In this document: positions 1 to 6,927 of the stretch, one piece after another | Layout of the letters: each line of letters begins with the position of its first letter | How positions within the stretch are numbered: the first letter of the stretch is position 1 | Assembly: GCF_016735695.1 (NCBI RefSeq) | Contig: NZ_JAERQD010000001.1 | Span: forward strand, 336,101 to 400,100 | DNA from: Microvirga zambiensis WSM3693 | GTDB lineage: Bacteria > Pseudomonadota > Alphaproteobacteria > Rhizobiales > Beijerinckiaceae | Direction: 5' to 3' | Length of the DNA stretch: 64,000 bases | Made by a program: the position numbers and the translations under genes | The notes under the pieces: generated by a model | Told to the model about the DNA's origin: nothing | Database searches by the model: none | Seen by the model: only the letters and a program-made list of their open reading frames with translations

Positions 1-158
1 TTGCGGCGGCTCTCGATGAGGGCCATTACATTGGTCATCGTCTCCCAAGTGCTGAACTTGTGGCCGCTCTCACAAACACGGCGCCGCCGGATCGTGCCAT
101 CTGCCTGAAGGCGGGTATCCTTCACCTGGGTATCGCGATGGCAGTGAGGACACTTCAT
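1..158 (-). CDS. NrdR-like zinc-ribbon protein (partial, runs off window)
   Basis: The reading frame starts with ATG at 158 and runs off the left edge after 52 codons. The N-terminus reads MKCPHC, followed by a QVKDTR segment and an RRRRVC..GHKFST segment. This matches the zinc ribbon at the start of NrdR, the repressor of ribonucleotide reductase genes. Its ATG overlaps the stop of the DUF1376-type gene (ATGA), so it is translationally coupled to the replication operon. Because it runs off the edge I cannot tell whether the ATP-cone domain of true NrdR follows. A short phage zinc-ribbon regulator is the more likely reading. Confidence 0.7.
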   Translation of the reverse strand, partial: MKCPHCHRDTQVKDTRLQADGTIRRRRVCESGHKFSTWETMTNVMALIESRR

Positions 159-1006
159 GCCGCCCTCGCCGCGTGGAAGTTGAACTCTGCCAGGATGTGA
201 GCGGGGATCATGCAACCAGGCTCTCCGGGCCGGGGGCCAGCCTTGGGTGGCCAGGTGCCGGGGAACTCCTTGAACCGGCGCAGCATGAACCGGTAGCCAT
301 CATCCAGCTGCTTGGCGTCAGGCTGGGACGCCGTCTGCCCTGCGCTGGCCTTCGGCGCCTTCGCTAGGCGGTCCTGAGCGGCGCGGCGGACCCATCCCAC
401 CATCTGCCGCCAACTCCTGGCTCGGAAGTTCTCTTTCAGGGCTGCCGAAATGCCCGCTTCGATATCCGCGCTTGTGATCCCATCATCGATCAGAGCTTTG
501 ATCTCATGGGTATCGAGGGCCAGCATGAGCGGCTGATCCTGGACCAGCCCGCGCAGCCATTCGTCCAAATTCTCAAAGGAGGGTAAGGGAGGATTATCTT
601 TTCTTATCTTATCTAGATGCTTAAGCCCGGCTTGCCCTAAGTCATTGTTTTCCTTAGACCGGCGTTCATTTTCAGCGCGCTTTCGTCCACCTTTCGCGCC
701 GTTTTCGGCGAGATTATCCGAAGATAATTTTGAGTTCGCGATCTCGGCGGCAGCTCGGATGTTCATCAAACGACCGTCTTCGAGGGTCAATTTTCCGGCC
801 TTGATCAGACTCTCACGGATGGCGTTCCACTTGCGAACCGATACCCCGCAAATCCCTGACAGCCAGCGCGCGTCATCGGCAATCGGACCGCCGTACTCAT
901 AGATCAGATCCAGGCAAAGGCTGTACGCGCCCTTCTCCTCCAGCGTGAGGCCCAAGGTACCATGGATGAAGTCAGCGCCGCAGCGCTTGTACCAACGTTT
1001 GCTCAT
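155..1006 (-). CDS. DUF1376-type phage replication-associated protein
   Basis: 283 residues. The N-terminal [35 protein letters not shown] pattern is typical of DUF1376 (YdaU-like) phage proteins that sit next to the replicative helicase. The middle is charged and low in complexity (residues about 95-140). The C-terminal part has a conserved-looking W..MVGWVRRA segment. I chose the ATG at 1006 rather than the upstream one because it overlaps the dnaB-like stop by four bases and begins at the domain. Known: these proteins have a winged-helix-like N-terminus and are linked to replication initiation or helicase loading. The exact role here is inferred. Confidence 0.75.
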   Translation of the reverse strand: MSKRWYKRCGADFIHGTLGLTLEEKGAYSLCLDLIYEYGGPIADDARWLSGICGVSVRKWNAIRESLIKAGKLTLEDGRLMNIRAAAEIANSKLSSDNLAENGAKGGRKRAENERRSKENNDLGQAGLKHLDKIRKDNPPLPSFENLDEWLRGLVQDQPLMLALDTHEIKALIDDGITSADIEAGISAALKENFRARSWRQMVGWVRRAAQDRLAKAPKASAGQTASQPDAKQLDDGYRFMLRRFKEFPGTWPPKAGPRPGEPGCMIPAHILAEFNFHAARAA

Positions 1007-2448
1007 TGATGCCTCGCCAGTGGTCGAATGGCCGAGCGGCCGATGTCGCAGAACACGTGAATGGTCTGCTCGCCTTCGCCGTTGCGGTTCTTCGGGATGA
1101 TGATTTCGAGCTTGTTTTCGCACTCGGTCAGCTCATGCATCAGAGCTGCCTGTTGCGCGGGATCGGCTGCCCGCATATCGCGACGCAGGTAATAGGCATG
1201 CCGGTAGAGCATCAGGACGACATCGGCGTCGTTCTCGATATCCCCCGACTCGCGCAGGTCAGCAAGGGTCGGACGCTTGTCATCCCTGCCCTCGACACCG
1301 CGGTTGAGCTGCACCAGCAGGACAACGCAGATACCAAGGCGCTTGGCGATATCCCTGAGGCCTGTGGTGATCTCGCCCACCTCATAGACACGTTGCCCCC
1401 GGTAGCGGTCCGAGGCGGTCACGTTCTTGAGATAGTCGATGAAGACCACTCCGAGACGCGAGCCTTGGCGCTCGAACCGGCGCTGCATGGCGCGGCAGGT
1501 AGCTTCAATCTCACCTACGGTGGCTACCGACCGCCCGTCGATCTCCAGCGCCCTGCCCTGCAGGTCTTGGGAGGCTCGGTGAAGCAGATCACGGTCGTAC
1601 CGATCAATCTGACCGCCACGGATTGCAGAGTGGGTCGGAGAGTTGGCCCGCTCATAGGCTAGATCCGCGAGGCAGCGGGCGCCGATGGCTTCTCTGCCCA
1701 ATTCCAGGGCGAAGTACCCGACGCCGCAGTGCCGGCCGTCACGGGTCACGTTCGCCGTTGCCAACGCTGAGGATGTCCCAAAGGTTGATTTGCCCATGCC
1801 AGGGCGACCGGCAACAATGATGAGCTCTCCGGGACGATAGCCGAGCATCGCGCGGTCCAGATCCGGGAGGCCGGTCGTCGCGCCCGGCTCTTCCTCCTCG
1901 CCGTCGGCGATGCGCTCGGCGCGTGCCAGAACATCGGCACCGATGGATCCGATGCTCTCACGGGTGCCGGTAGCGTCGGAGATCTCCATCCGAAGCGTGT
2001 CGAGCTTGTCGAAGGCGGTCTTCAGCAGGTTCTCCGGCAATCCGGCCATGTCGACGGAAGCTGTCGCGATCAGGCACCGGATAGCCCAATAGTCCCTGAC
2101 GGTCCTGGCATAATCTGAGACAGAGAGATGAGTAGTCCCGTCGTCACGGAGCCTGCCGAGATAATCGGTGATGGTGACACCGCCACCAAGATCCTGCGAT
2201 AGGGCCGTCGCCCCTAGGGCATGCCGCAATTCGCCGAGAGAGCCCTTACGTCCGGCCCTGCGGCATTCCGCCATGGCCTCATACACCTTTCGGTGCAGCG
2301 GCTCCGTGAAGTACTCAGGCTTCACAAGGCTTGATGCAAGACCATAGGACTCTGGATTGATCAAGAGGCAGCCCAAAAGCCCCTGCTCGGCATCGAAGGC
2401 GAGCTTAAGGCTCTCCGCCCACCGGTCCTGATCTGCTTGGGCCATCAT
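1003..2448 (-). CDS. Replicative DNA helicase, DnaB family
   Basis: 481 residues. The N-terminal DnaB domain starts with EQGLLGCLLINPE (about 21-33) and is followed by a linker. The RecA-like ATPase has Walker A AGRPGMGKST (213-222), a Walker B-like VVFIDYLKNV, an LLVQLNR..E segment and a DLRESGDIENDAD motif typical of DnaB. It unwinds DNA at the phage replication fork. The gene is the core of the replication module, overlapping its neighbours on both sides by four bases (ATGA). It is probably self-sufficient for phage replication together with the DUF1376 gene downstream. Length is close to chromosomal DnaB; no intein or frameshift was seen. Confidence 0.95.
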   Translation of the reverse strand: MMAQADQDRWAESLKLAFDAEQGLLGCLLINPESYGLASSLVKPEYFTEPLHRKVYEAMAECRRAGRKGSLGELRHALGATALSQDLGGGVTITDYLGRLRDDGTTHLSVSDYARTVRDYWAIRCLIATASVDMAGLPENLLKTAFDKLDTLRMEISDATGTRESIGSIGADVLARAERIADGEEEEPGATTGLPDLDRAMLGYRPGELIIVAGRPGMGKSTFGTSSALATANVTRDGRHCGVGYFALELGREAIGARCLADLAYERANSPTHSAIRGGQIDRYDRDLLHRASQDLQGRALEIDGRSVATVGEIEATCRAMQRRFERQGSRLGVVFIDYLKNVTASDRYRGQRVYEVGEITTGLRDIAKRLGICVVLLVQLNRGVEGRDDKRPTLADLRESGDIENDADVVLMLYRHAYYLRRDMRAADPAQQAALMHELTECENKLEIIIPKNRNGEGEQTIHVFCDIGRSAIRPLARHQ

Positions 2449-2681
2449 CGAATGCTTGCCTTCCCAGCCTGAATTTCGGACGGGGTGAGCATGCGCAGGG
2501 TATCAGGATCACGCGGCCAGCGCTTCTCGACGGAGAGATGGAGATCCATCAACCGCTCGAAGCAACGGGCGGCATAACGAACATCTTCCATGGCAGCTGT
2601 CGCAGCGGCCTTCTGACGCGCGGCGACCCAACGATCATATGCCTCGTCGATAGGCGTCCTGAGAGAGACAACCTGACCCAT
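2445..2681 (-). CDS. Hypothetical phage protein
   Basis: 78 residues, starting at ATG 2681 in a TGATG overlap with the preceding stop and ending inside the dnaB-like start. It is helical and rich in Ala and Arg. The segment DEAYDRWVAARQKAAAT is followed by a CFERLMDLHLSVEKRW stretch. No family recognised. Its place immediately before the helicase suggests a replication accessory role, but that is position only. Confidence 0.65.
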   Translation of the reverse strand: MGQVVSLRTPIDEAYDRWVAARQKAAATAAMEDVRYAARCFERLMDLHLSVEKRWPRDPDTLRMLTPSEIQAGKASIR

Positions 2682-2980
2682 CAGGCAACACTCCGTTGAT
2701 AGTCCGTCTTGCCGTAGTTGGTCTCGCGACGGACCGGCTCGTTGAGCAATTGCAGGCGATCCACTCGGCCGGCCATGTAGCCGAGGCATGAGGCGATGCG
2801 ACGAAGGCGCTTAGCCATCAAGAGATGGCAGCGGGCCGCATCGAGCGATCCGCCCTCCATCTTCTGGATTGCGGCCCCAGCCTGTTCGCGCTCCTCAGCC
2901 AGTGCTTCTAGAGCCAAAGCATCAGCTTCGATCTCGTCGAACGCCTGAAGCGCATTCAGTGAATACGGGAAGCGGTTCAT
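2681..2980 (-). CDS. Hypothetical phage protein
   Basis: 99 residues, overlapping both neighbours (ATGA at the start, TGATG at the end). It is strongly helical and acidic in the first half (AFDEIEADALALEALAEE) with a basic KRLRRIASCLGYMAGR segment in the middle. Coiled-coil-like; no family recognised. It belongs to the leftward replication operon. Confidence 0.65.
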   Translation of the reverse strand: MNRFPYSLNALQAFDEIEADALALEALAEEREQAGAAIQKMEGGSLDAARCHLLMAKRLRRIASCLGYMAGRVDRLQLLNEPVRRETNYGKTDYQRSVA

Positions 2981-3324
2981 TCTGCCGCCTCCGCAACCGG
3001 GTGACGATCGTTGTAGAACTGGAGCGCTGCGCGGAGCAGATCGGGGTTACCGTAGATCAGCCGCGTATTGTACTTCCCGCTCTCAAGCCCCTTGTCAGGA
3101 TTGGCGAGGGCGAGCTCCAGGAGCTCGCCCTCCGTCTTGGCCTTCCGCACATGGGTGCACAGAAAAGCGTACGGCCTGCCTGGCTCGTCGATGTCGTCCT
3201 TCTTGTTCCGCCTGATCCGGAGATCCTGCTGCGCAGCGCCCAGGATGGCGCCAGGCTTCAAGGTGAAAGCCGCGGTGCCGTGCTTCTGGAGCATCTCTCG
3301 TTCTGCTGCTGGCGACATGGACAT
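2977..3324 (-). CDS. Hypothetical phage protein
   Basis: 115 residues. The start at 3324 is preceded by AAGGA eight bases upstream, which favours it over a second ATG two codons later. The segment CTHVRKAKTEGELLELAL and the ending YNDRHPVAEAAE show no motif I know. Overlap with the downstream gene by four bases places it firmly in the operon. Confidence 0.65.
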   Translation of the reverse strand: MSMSPAAEREMLQKHGTAAFTLKPGAILGAAQQDLRIRRNKKDDIDEPGRPYAFLCTHVRKAKTEGELLELALANPDKGLESGKYNTRLIYGNPDLLRAALQFYNDRHPVAEAAE

Positions 3325-3344
3325 GGCGGCATCCTTGTGGGGGT

Positions 3345-3719
3345 TTAAAACTCTTCGGTTTTCCAGCCGCCGCCCTCTTTCTTGGGCAGCTGCTGCACGG
3401 CGATGAAGCGGAAGGGGTAGAGGTCGGCGGCAACCTTGGTCTTCACGCGGGCGTCATCGGTCCAGAAGCCCTTGACCTCGTGCATCTCGAGCGTGCCGTC
3501 CGCGAGCATGACGGCGAAGTCGACGGTCAGGAAGGTATTGTCTGCCAACCGAAGCTTGAGGCCCTCGAACTTGTACCAGGCGATTTCACTGGCAATCCGG
3601 CGCATCTCAAGGTGAGAGGCATAGGCAGCCTCGGTCTTGTTCATCTGACCAGTCTTCAGGCGGCCGAGAGCGAACATCGCCTGCTGGCCCTCGCGTGCAC
3701 GCACGTGAGGGACCGCCAT
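3345..3719 (-). CDS. DUF1064-type putative PD-(D/E)XK nuclease
   Basis: 124 residues from ATG 3719 (TGATG overlap with the GapR-type gene), or 110 residues from an internal ATG at 3677. Residues with the order E (in MNKTEAAYASHLE), D (in FLTVDFAV) and E-x-K (in MHEVKGFW) fit the PD-(D/E)XK pattern of DUF1064 phage proteins, some of which are Holliday-junction-type or single-strand nucleases. Oddity: codons 3-11 of the long form are made of a palindromic repeat that elsewhere lies just upstream of start codons, so the shorter form may be the real one. Function is inferred from family resemblance. Confidence 0.7.
   Translation of the reverse strand: MAVPHVRAREGQQAMFALGRLKTGQMNKTEAAYASHLEMRRIASEIAWYKFEGLKLRLADNTFLTVDFAVMLADGTLEMHEVKGFWTDDARVKTKVAADLYPFRFIAVQQLPKKEGGGWKTEEF
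3688..3711 (-). repeat. Start-associated GC palindrome, copy B
   Basis: Read on the minus strand this is CCCTCACGTGCGTGCA followed by CGCGAGGG, with CCCTC/GAGGG arms. It ends 10 bases before the internal ATG at 3677 of the DUF1064-type gene. It shares 16 identical leading bases with copy A (6884-6908) and GTGCGTGCACGCGAG with copy C (4925-4944). Confidence 0.7.
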
Positions 3720-3979
3720 CAGCCGGCCATCCCGAGGGCCTCAAGGTACAGGTCCATGATGGCCTGCTCCTCTTGGCGCTCCGAATAGTCCCGCTGGCGC
3801 AGAGCAATGATCTTCTTCAGCACCTTCGTATTGAAGCCGTTGGCCTTTGCCTCTTTGAACAGATCGGACAGATCGGAGTTGATGCCGTCTTTCTCCTCAT
3901 TCAGACGCTCAGCGCGTTCGATGAACGACTTGAGCTGATCGGCGGCGACGGACTCTGTGTTGAACGCTTGATCGTCCAT
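3719..3979 (-). CDS. GapR-like DNA-binding protein (DUF2312)
   Basis: 86 residues. After a short N-terminus comes [16 protein letters not shown], then [11 protein letters not shown], then [10 protein letters not shown] and a C-terminal [13 protein letters not shown]. This is the DUF2312 pattern of GapR, a small alphaproteobacterial protein that forms a clamp around overtwisted, AT-rich DNA and supports topoisomerases ahead of replication. The ATG at 3979 has a good AGAGG site; the longer upstream frame is rejected because it runs into the next gene. A prophage copy beside dnaB suggests it helps fork progression or chromosome packaging of phage DNA (inference). Confidence 0.85.
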   Translation of the reverse strand: MDDQAFNTESVAADQLKSFIERAERLNEEKDGINSDLSDLFKEAKANGFNTKVLKKIIALRQRDYSERQEEQAIMDLYLEALGMAG

Positions 3980-3989
3980 GGCGGACCTC

Positions 3990-4280
3990 TTACGAATGGA
4001 TGGCGCGGTGAACGGCGGTGGCGCCGCATCCAAGTCGAGCGGCAATCGCCCGGATGCTCAGCCCCTGGTTCTTGAGATCACGGCAGACATTGCGAGCGAC
4101 GAGCCACCGCTTGCCGGACTTCAACGGTCCATTCGGAAGCTTGATGCCCTGAATATGCCGGGAGACGGTGCCCCTGCCTCTCACCTTCGCCAGAGCCTGG
4201 ATCTCACTGATGCTGTGCCCCTTGGCACGAAGAGCCTTGATCTCGGCGATCGTCTCCGGGGGAAGCTTGCAGCCGGGCAT
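3990..4280 (-). CDS. Small protein with two helix-turn-helix motifs
   Basis: 96 residues. It contains two resolvase/Hin-like HTH segments: about residues 9-43 ([19 protein letters not shown]) and about 62-95 ([27 protein letters not shown]). No catalytic domain is present, so it is probably a DNA-binding regulator or a terminal/replication-origin binding protein. Its ATG overlaps the upstream TAA by one base. No named family is claimed. Confidence 0.7.
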   Translation of the reverse strand: MPGCKLPPETIAEIKALRAKGHSISEIQALAKVRGRGTVSRHIQGIKLPNGPLKSGKRWLVARNVCRDLKNQGLSIRAIAARLGCGATAVHRAIHS

Positions 4281-4792
4281 TAGGCAACACTCCCACGAAT
4301 GCGCGTGATGTTCTTGCGAGCATCGAGTTTCGCCTGGGCTGCGATCCGCATAGAGGCCGCTGCGTGCTCAGCATCCGTCGCCTGCTTGACGATATTCTCA
4401 AGTTCTTCGTCAGTGTCCGTGCCGTCGGCATAGGCTTCGACCGCCGCCTGAACTGCTTCACCCGTCTCTCCGGCAAGGGCGGAGATGTGGACGAGAAGAT
4501 TGGCGTCAGCTTCGACAGCGATCTTTTTCACCAGCATGTAGCCGCTCATGTCGGCCAGATGCTTTGTGACGATCGGATCACCAATCTCGCGCTCGAGATC
4601 TGCAATGACATCAATCGGGGCATGGCAATCCTCTTCCTTCGGATTGCCGTAGCGGTTGAGAGTCTGATGCCGGCCACGCGTGACGAGCTCGGCGGCTTCC
4701 TGCCCGCCTGCCCGCTTGAGAAGCTGACGGAAGGACGCCTTCAGCGAGAAGCGATCCTGCTCTGTAGTCGAGCGTGTCGGGTGCATGTGCAA
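4280..4792 (-). CDS. CII/CP76-like phage regulatory protein
   Basis: 170 residues. The first half contains SLKASFRQLLKRAGGQEAAE, then RYGNPKEEDCHAPIDVIADLE. This resembles phage regulatory proteins of the CII/CP76 type, in which an HTH-like region reads out whether a lysogeny gene is turned on. The second half is helical and acidic (AADANLLVHISALAGETGEAVQAA). It is the first gene of the tightly overlapping block that runs to dnaB. The family assignment rests on pattern recognition only; the alternative is an unrelated HTH protein. Confidence 0.55.
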   Translation of the reverse strand: MHMHPTRSTTEQDRFSLKASFRQLLKRAGGQEAAELVTRGRHQTLNRYGNPKEEDCHAPIDVIADLEREIGDPIVTKHLADMSGYMLVKKIAVEADANLLVHISALAGETGEAVQAAVEAYADGTDTDEELENIVKQATDAEHAAASMRIAAQAKLDARKNITRIRGSVA

Positions 4793-4924
4793 AGTCCCCT
4801 ACGAGTGCACGGTGACGGCTTGTGGCCACGCTTGCATTGTGGCCGGTATGAAAAATCGGTCCTGGATACGGTCGTGGATGAAGACGCGTGGCAGCAGCTT
4901 GGAGACGTTGCCCGCGAGGTCATC

Positions 4925-4944
4925 GCTCGTGCGTGCACGCGAGC
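4925..4944 (+). repeat. Start-associated GC palindrome, copy C
   Basis: The sequence GCTCGTGCGTGCACGCGAGC has GCTCG/CGAGC arms. It ends 14 bases before the ATG at 4959 and shares the 15-base core GTGCGTGCACGCGAG with copy B, which lies on the opposite strand. If the longer reading frame from 4848 were used it would fall inside the coding region. Confidence 0.65.
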
Positions 4945-4958
4945 CGAGAAACAAGGCG

Positions 4959-5207
4959 ATGCAGAAACTCGCGAGGCGATTGGCTACACTGGAGGCGAGC
5001 CACGAGGCGATGGACCTAAGGCTCGCGACCGCGGAAGTTTTACTCGAGGCCGTTGGCGAGTTCGAAGCCAACGGAGAAGCAGTCACTATCCCTGACCTCT
5101 TGGAAAGGATCCGAGAGGAATGGGAAGCGCGGGCGGCCGGGGGGACTGAGCCGCCCGCGCTCTCCACATCGGCAGCTAAGGAGGCGGTACCGATGGAAGG
5201 GGGATGA
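4959..5207 (+). CDS. Hypothetical phage protein on the opposite strand
   Basis: 82 residues, helical and acidic: KLARRLATLEASHEAM, then AEVLLEAVGEFEANGE, then IPDLLERIREEWEARAAG. It lies on the plus strand between leftward genes. The start at 4959 has AAGG just upstream and follows the start-associated palindrome; a longer form from ATG 4848 is possible. I prefer this frame to the minus-strand frame across 4799-5221, whose product is an unlikely Ser/Ala-rich string. No family recognised. Confidence 0.55.
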   Translation: MQKLARRLATLEASHEAMDLRLATAEVLLEAVGEFEANGEAVTIPDLLERIREEWEARAAGGTEPPALSTSAAKEAVPMEGG

Positions 5208-5220
5208 GGGATGGAGGACA

Positions 5221-5757
5221 TCAGGCAGCCTCGCGCTTTTGACTGCTGAGGTGCTCAACTTTCGGAGGGCCGTAGACTTGCTCTTGAACGCGGTGAAAAT
5301 CCTCTTGCGATACCTTGCGCCTTTCAGCCTGCGCCTCTTTGAGGAAGTCTCGCCAGATGCGCTGGAACTTGCGATCGAGCATCCACTTCGAGCGCCACTC
5401 GGGGTTAGCCCAACGCTCGCGGGCTCTGCGGCTTGCTCTTTCCGACCTTTGGAGCTTCCTCTCATGCTCCGCCAAGGACATCAGGCAATCCCAGCCGGGA
5501 ATTTCCACGTCCTTGCCACGGACTTCCGCAGCAAATGCGGCAACAGGGCCAACGAGGGAGAACCATTCGTTGTGGTGGCGATATTCGCTAAACCGGGCAT
5601 GGAGCTCACGCTCCTCCGCCTGCGAACCGGGCCACTTCGCAATGAGACGGGCCAGGACGGGGCTATGCGCGGATATCAATGCAGCTCGGCTCTCCGGGAC
5701 GCGCGAGCAGCCAATCTTGACCAGACCGTTCTGAGCCTCGACGACGTACACGTACAT
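5221..5757 (-). CDS. GIY-YIG/T5orf172-like protein
   Basis: 178 residues from ATG 5757, in a TGATG overlap with the upstream Cro-like gene. The N-terminus MYVYVVEA..GLVKIGCS matches the first half of GIY-YIG-type and T5orf172/Mug113 domains, and EERELHARFSEYR..NEWFSL completes that domain at about residue 70. The C-terminal 100 residues are very basic and helical (RKLQRSERASRRARERW), suitable for nucleic-acid binding. Known: T5orf172 proteins are phage DNA-binding or nuclease-like proteins. Whether this one cuts DNA is not shown. Confidence 0.7.
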   Translation of the reverse strand: MYVYVVEAQNGLVKIGCSRVPESRAALISAHSPVLARLIAKWPGSQAEERELHARFSEYRHHNEWFSLVGPVAAFAAEVRGKDVEIPGWDCLMSLAEHERKLQRSERASRRARERWANPEWRSKWMLDRKFQRIWRDFLKEAQAERRKVSQEDFHRVQEQVYGPPKVEHLSSQKREAA

Positions 5758-6008
5758 CACGCGGCCTCGCCGGTATGGGAGGACGGCGGTCGAGGAATAT
5801 CAGCGGGCCATTCCGCTCCAGCAGGCCAGTTGTCCGATAGATACCGAACCGCGCGCTCGAACCGGCCCAGATACAGATCCCGGCCGCGCTCGATGCCTTC
5901 CAGCTTGTTGGTGTCCTGAAACAGCCGCCAGCTGACCGTTGTTTGCGGAAGCCCTGATTGATGCCCGAATATGGCTGCCAGCCGGAGAAGATGATCTTTG
6001 CCACTCAT
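5757..6008 (-). CDS. Cro-like early regulator (putative)
   Basis: 83 residues from ATG 6008: MSGKDHLLRLAAIFGHQSG, then TVSWRLFQDTNKLEGIERG, then FERAVRYLSDNWP. It is divergent from the repressor and first in the leftward operon, which is the position of Cro in lambdoid phages. The predicted -10 box ends at 6016, so transcription would start at or next to the ATG and the message would be leaderless. A longer start at 6044 would run through the operator and the -35 box and is rejected. A DNA-binding role is inferred from position; I do not recognise the family. Confidence 0.6.
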   Translation of the reverse strand: MSGKDHLLRLAAIFGHQSGLPQTTVSWRLFQDTNKLEGIERGRDLYLGRFERAVRYLSDNWPAGAEWPADIPRPPSSHTGEAA

Positions 6009-6015
6009 GCATGAG

Positions 6016-6044
6016 ACTATCGGTATAAATACCGCTAATGTCAA
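6016..6044 (-). promoter_or_regulatory. Leftward early promoter
   Basis: On the minus strand there is a perfect TTGACA (6044-6039), a 17-base spacer and GATAGT (6021-6016). The 14-base operator O1 fills most of the spacer, so repressor binding would block polymerase. The predicted start of transcription falls at about 6007-6010, on the ATG of the Cro-like gene. Confidence 0.75.
6021..6034. promoter_or_regulatory. Operator O1 (CGGT-N6-ACCG)
   Basis: CGGTATAAATACCG, with perfect 6-base arms around a 2-base centre. It is the most symmetric of five similar sites and sits inside the leftward promoter spacer. Likely bound by the LexA-type repressor encoded at 6097 (inference). Confidence 0.75.
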
Positions 6045-6058
6045 CGGCCTTTTTACCG
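6045..6058. promoter_or_regulatory. Operator O2
   Basis: CGGCCTTTTTACCG has the same 14-base length with one outer base changed. It directly abuts the -35 box of the leftward promoter and lies 24 bases from O1, centre to centre. Confidence 0.6.
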
Positions 6059-6078
6059 CTCGTGAGTTTTTAGCACCG

Positions 6079-6092
6079 CGGTTAGATTACCG
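6079..6092. promoter_or_regulatory. Operator O3 overlapping the repressor -10 region
   Basis: CGGTTAGATTACCG has perfect CGGT/ACCG ends and TT/TA inner bases, and ends 4 bases before the repressor ATG at 6097. It contains TTAGAT, a plausible -10 box for the repressor gene, so binding here would shut off the repressor's own synthesis. Confidence 0.7.
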
Positions 6093-6096
6093 CCCT

Positions 6097-6882
6097 ATGG
6101 AACTCCGTGAGATTTTGGGGCGTATTGAAAAGCGCCTGCAAGCAGTTGGCCTCTCTGCCACCGCCGCATCGAAGGCTGCGGGGAAACCTGACGCTATTCG
6201 CAACCTTCAGAGAGCGGTGGAGAAGGACGACCGGCAGGGGGTCAGTACTGCCACGCTGAATGCTCTTGCTCCCATTCTCAAGACTACTGCCGTTTGGCTG
6301 TTCGCTGGGGCAGGACCTGAGGAACTGGGTGAAAACACTGCGAGTATTGGGACGCCGACCGAACAGGTCGCCTCTGAAGGAATCGCCATCACCTCCGAGA
6401 AGATGCTCCCGATCCCGATCATCGGGCAGGTCGAGGCCGGCGCCTTTAGAGAGGCCCCCGAGTATGATCCGGACGAGACGCGATACATCGCTGCTCCACC
6501 GGACAGAGATTTCCCCCATGCTCGGCGGTTCAGCTTCGACGTCTCTGGCGACTCTATGAACGACCTCAAGCCGCGGCCGCTCATGCCAGGCGACCAGGTC
6601 TATGGTCCGGTCTTCGACGATATCGACCACCTTGTCGTCCTACGGGAAGGCATGATCGTGGTCATCGAGCAGACCCGGGACGGCGGTCACACCCGCGAAT
6701 GGTCGGTCAAGCAGCTCGAGATCTATGAGGATCGGTACGAGTTCTGCCCCCGGTCGACCAACAAGAAGCACAAGCCGATCGTAGTGCCGAACACGGTCTT
6801 TCGGGATCCGAGCGAGGATGATGGCCGGCGCGTGCGGATCCTATGCCTGGTCAAGGGCTCTCATAGCGCCTTCAGCTACTAG
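6097..6882 (+). CDS. LexA/CI-type repressor with S24 self-cleavage domain
   Basis: 261 residues from ATG 6097. An N-terminal HTH-like region (about 1-70) is followed by a linker and an S24 peptidase domain with the cleavage pair Ala114-Gly115 (QVEAGAF), nucleophile Ser153 (SGDSMND) and general base Lys205 (EWSVKQLE). Known: such repressors hold the lysogenic state and cleave themselves when RecA is activated, so the prophage should be SOS-inducible. An upstream ATG at 5998 would make the operators coding and is rejected. No ribosome site precedes the ATG and a TTAGAT box lies 9 bases upstream, so a leaderless message is likely. It is first in an operon ending at 7745. Confidence 0.9.
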   Translation: MELREILGRIEKRLQAVGLSATAASKAAGKPDAIRNLQRAVEKDDRQGVSTATLNALAPILKTTAVWLFAGAGPEELGENTASIGTPTEQVASEGIAITSEKMLPIPIIGQVEAGAFREAPEYDPDETRYIAAPPDRDFPHARRFSFDVSGDSMNDLKPRPLMPGDQVYGPVFDDIDHLVVLREGMIVVIEQTRDGGHTREWSVKQLEIYEDRYEFCPRSTNKKHKPIVVPNTVFRDPSEDDGRRVRILCLVKGSHSAFSY

Positions 6883-6909
6883 CCCTCACGTGCGTGCAGG
6901 CGCGAGGGC
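6882..6909 (+). repeat. Start-associated GC palindrome, copy A
   Basis: GCCCTC and GAGGGC arms enclose ACGTGCGTGCAGGCGC. It begins at the last base of the repressor stop codon and ends 18 bases before the ATG at 6928. It is related to copies B (3688-3711) and C (4925-4944). There is no T-run after it, so it is not a classical terminator. Confidence 0.7.
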
Positions 6910-6927
6910 ATCTCACAGGAACAAGCC

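Noticed and set aside
4799..5221. 140-codon minus-strand frame overlapping the GIY-YIG-like stop by TGATG
   Set aside because: Its product is an Ser/Ala-rich string without structure and lies antisense to a frame with normal protein character and codon use.
5998..6096. Longer N-terminus for the repressor starting at 5998
   Set aside because: It would place three operators and the divergent promoter inside coding sequence; the ATG at 6097 starts at the HTH domain.
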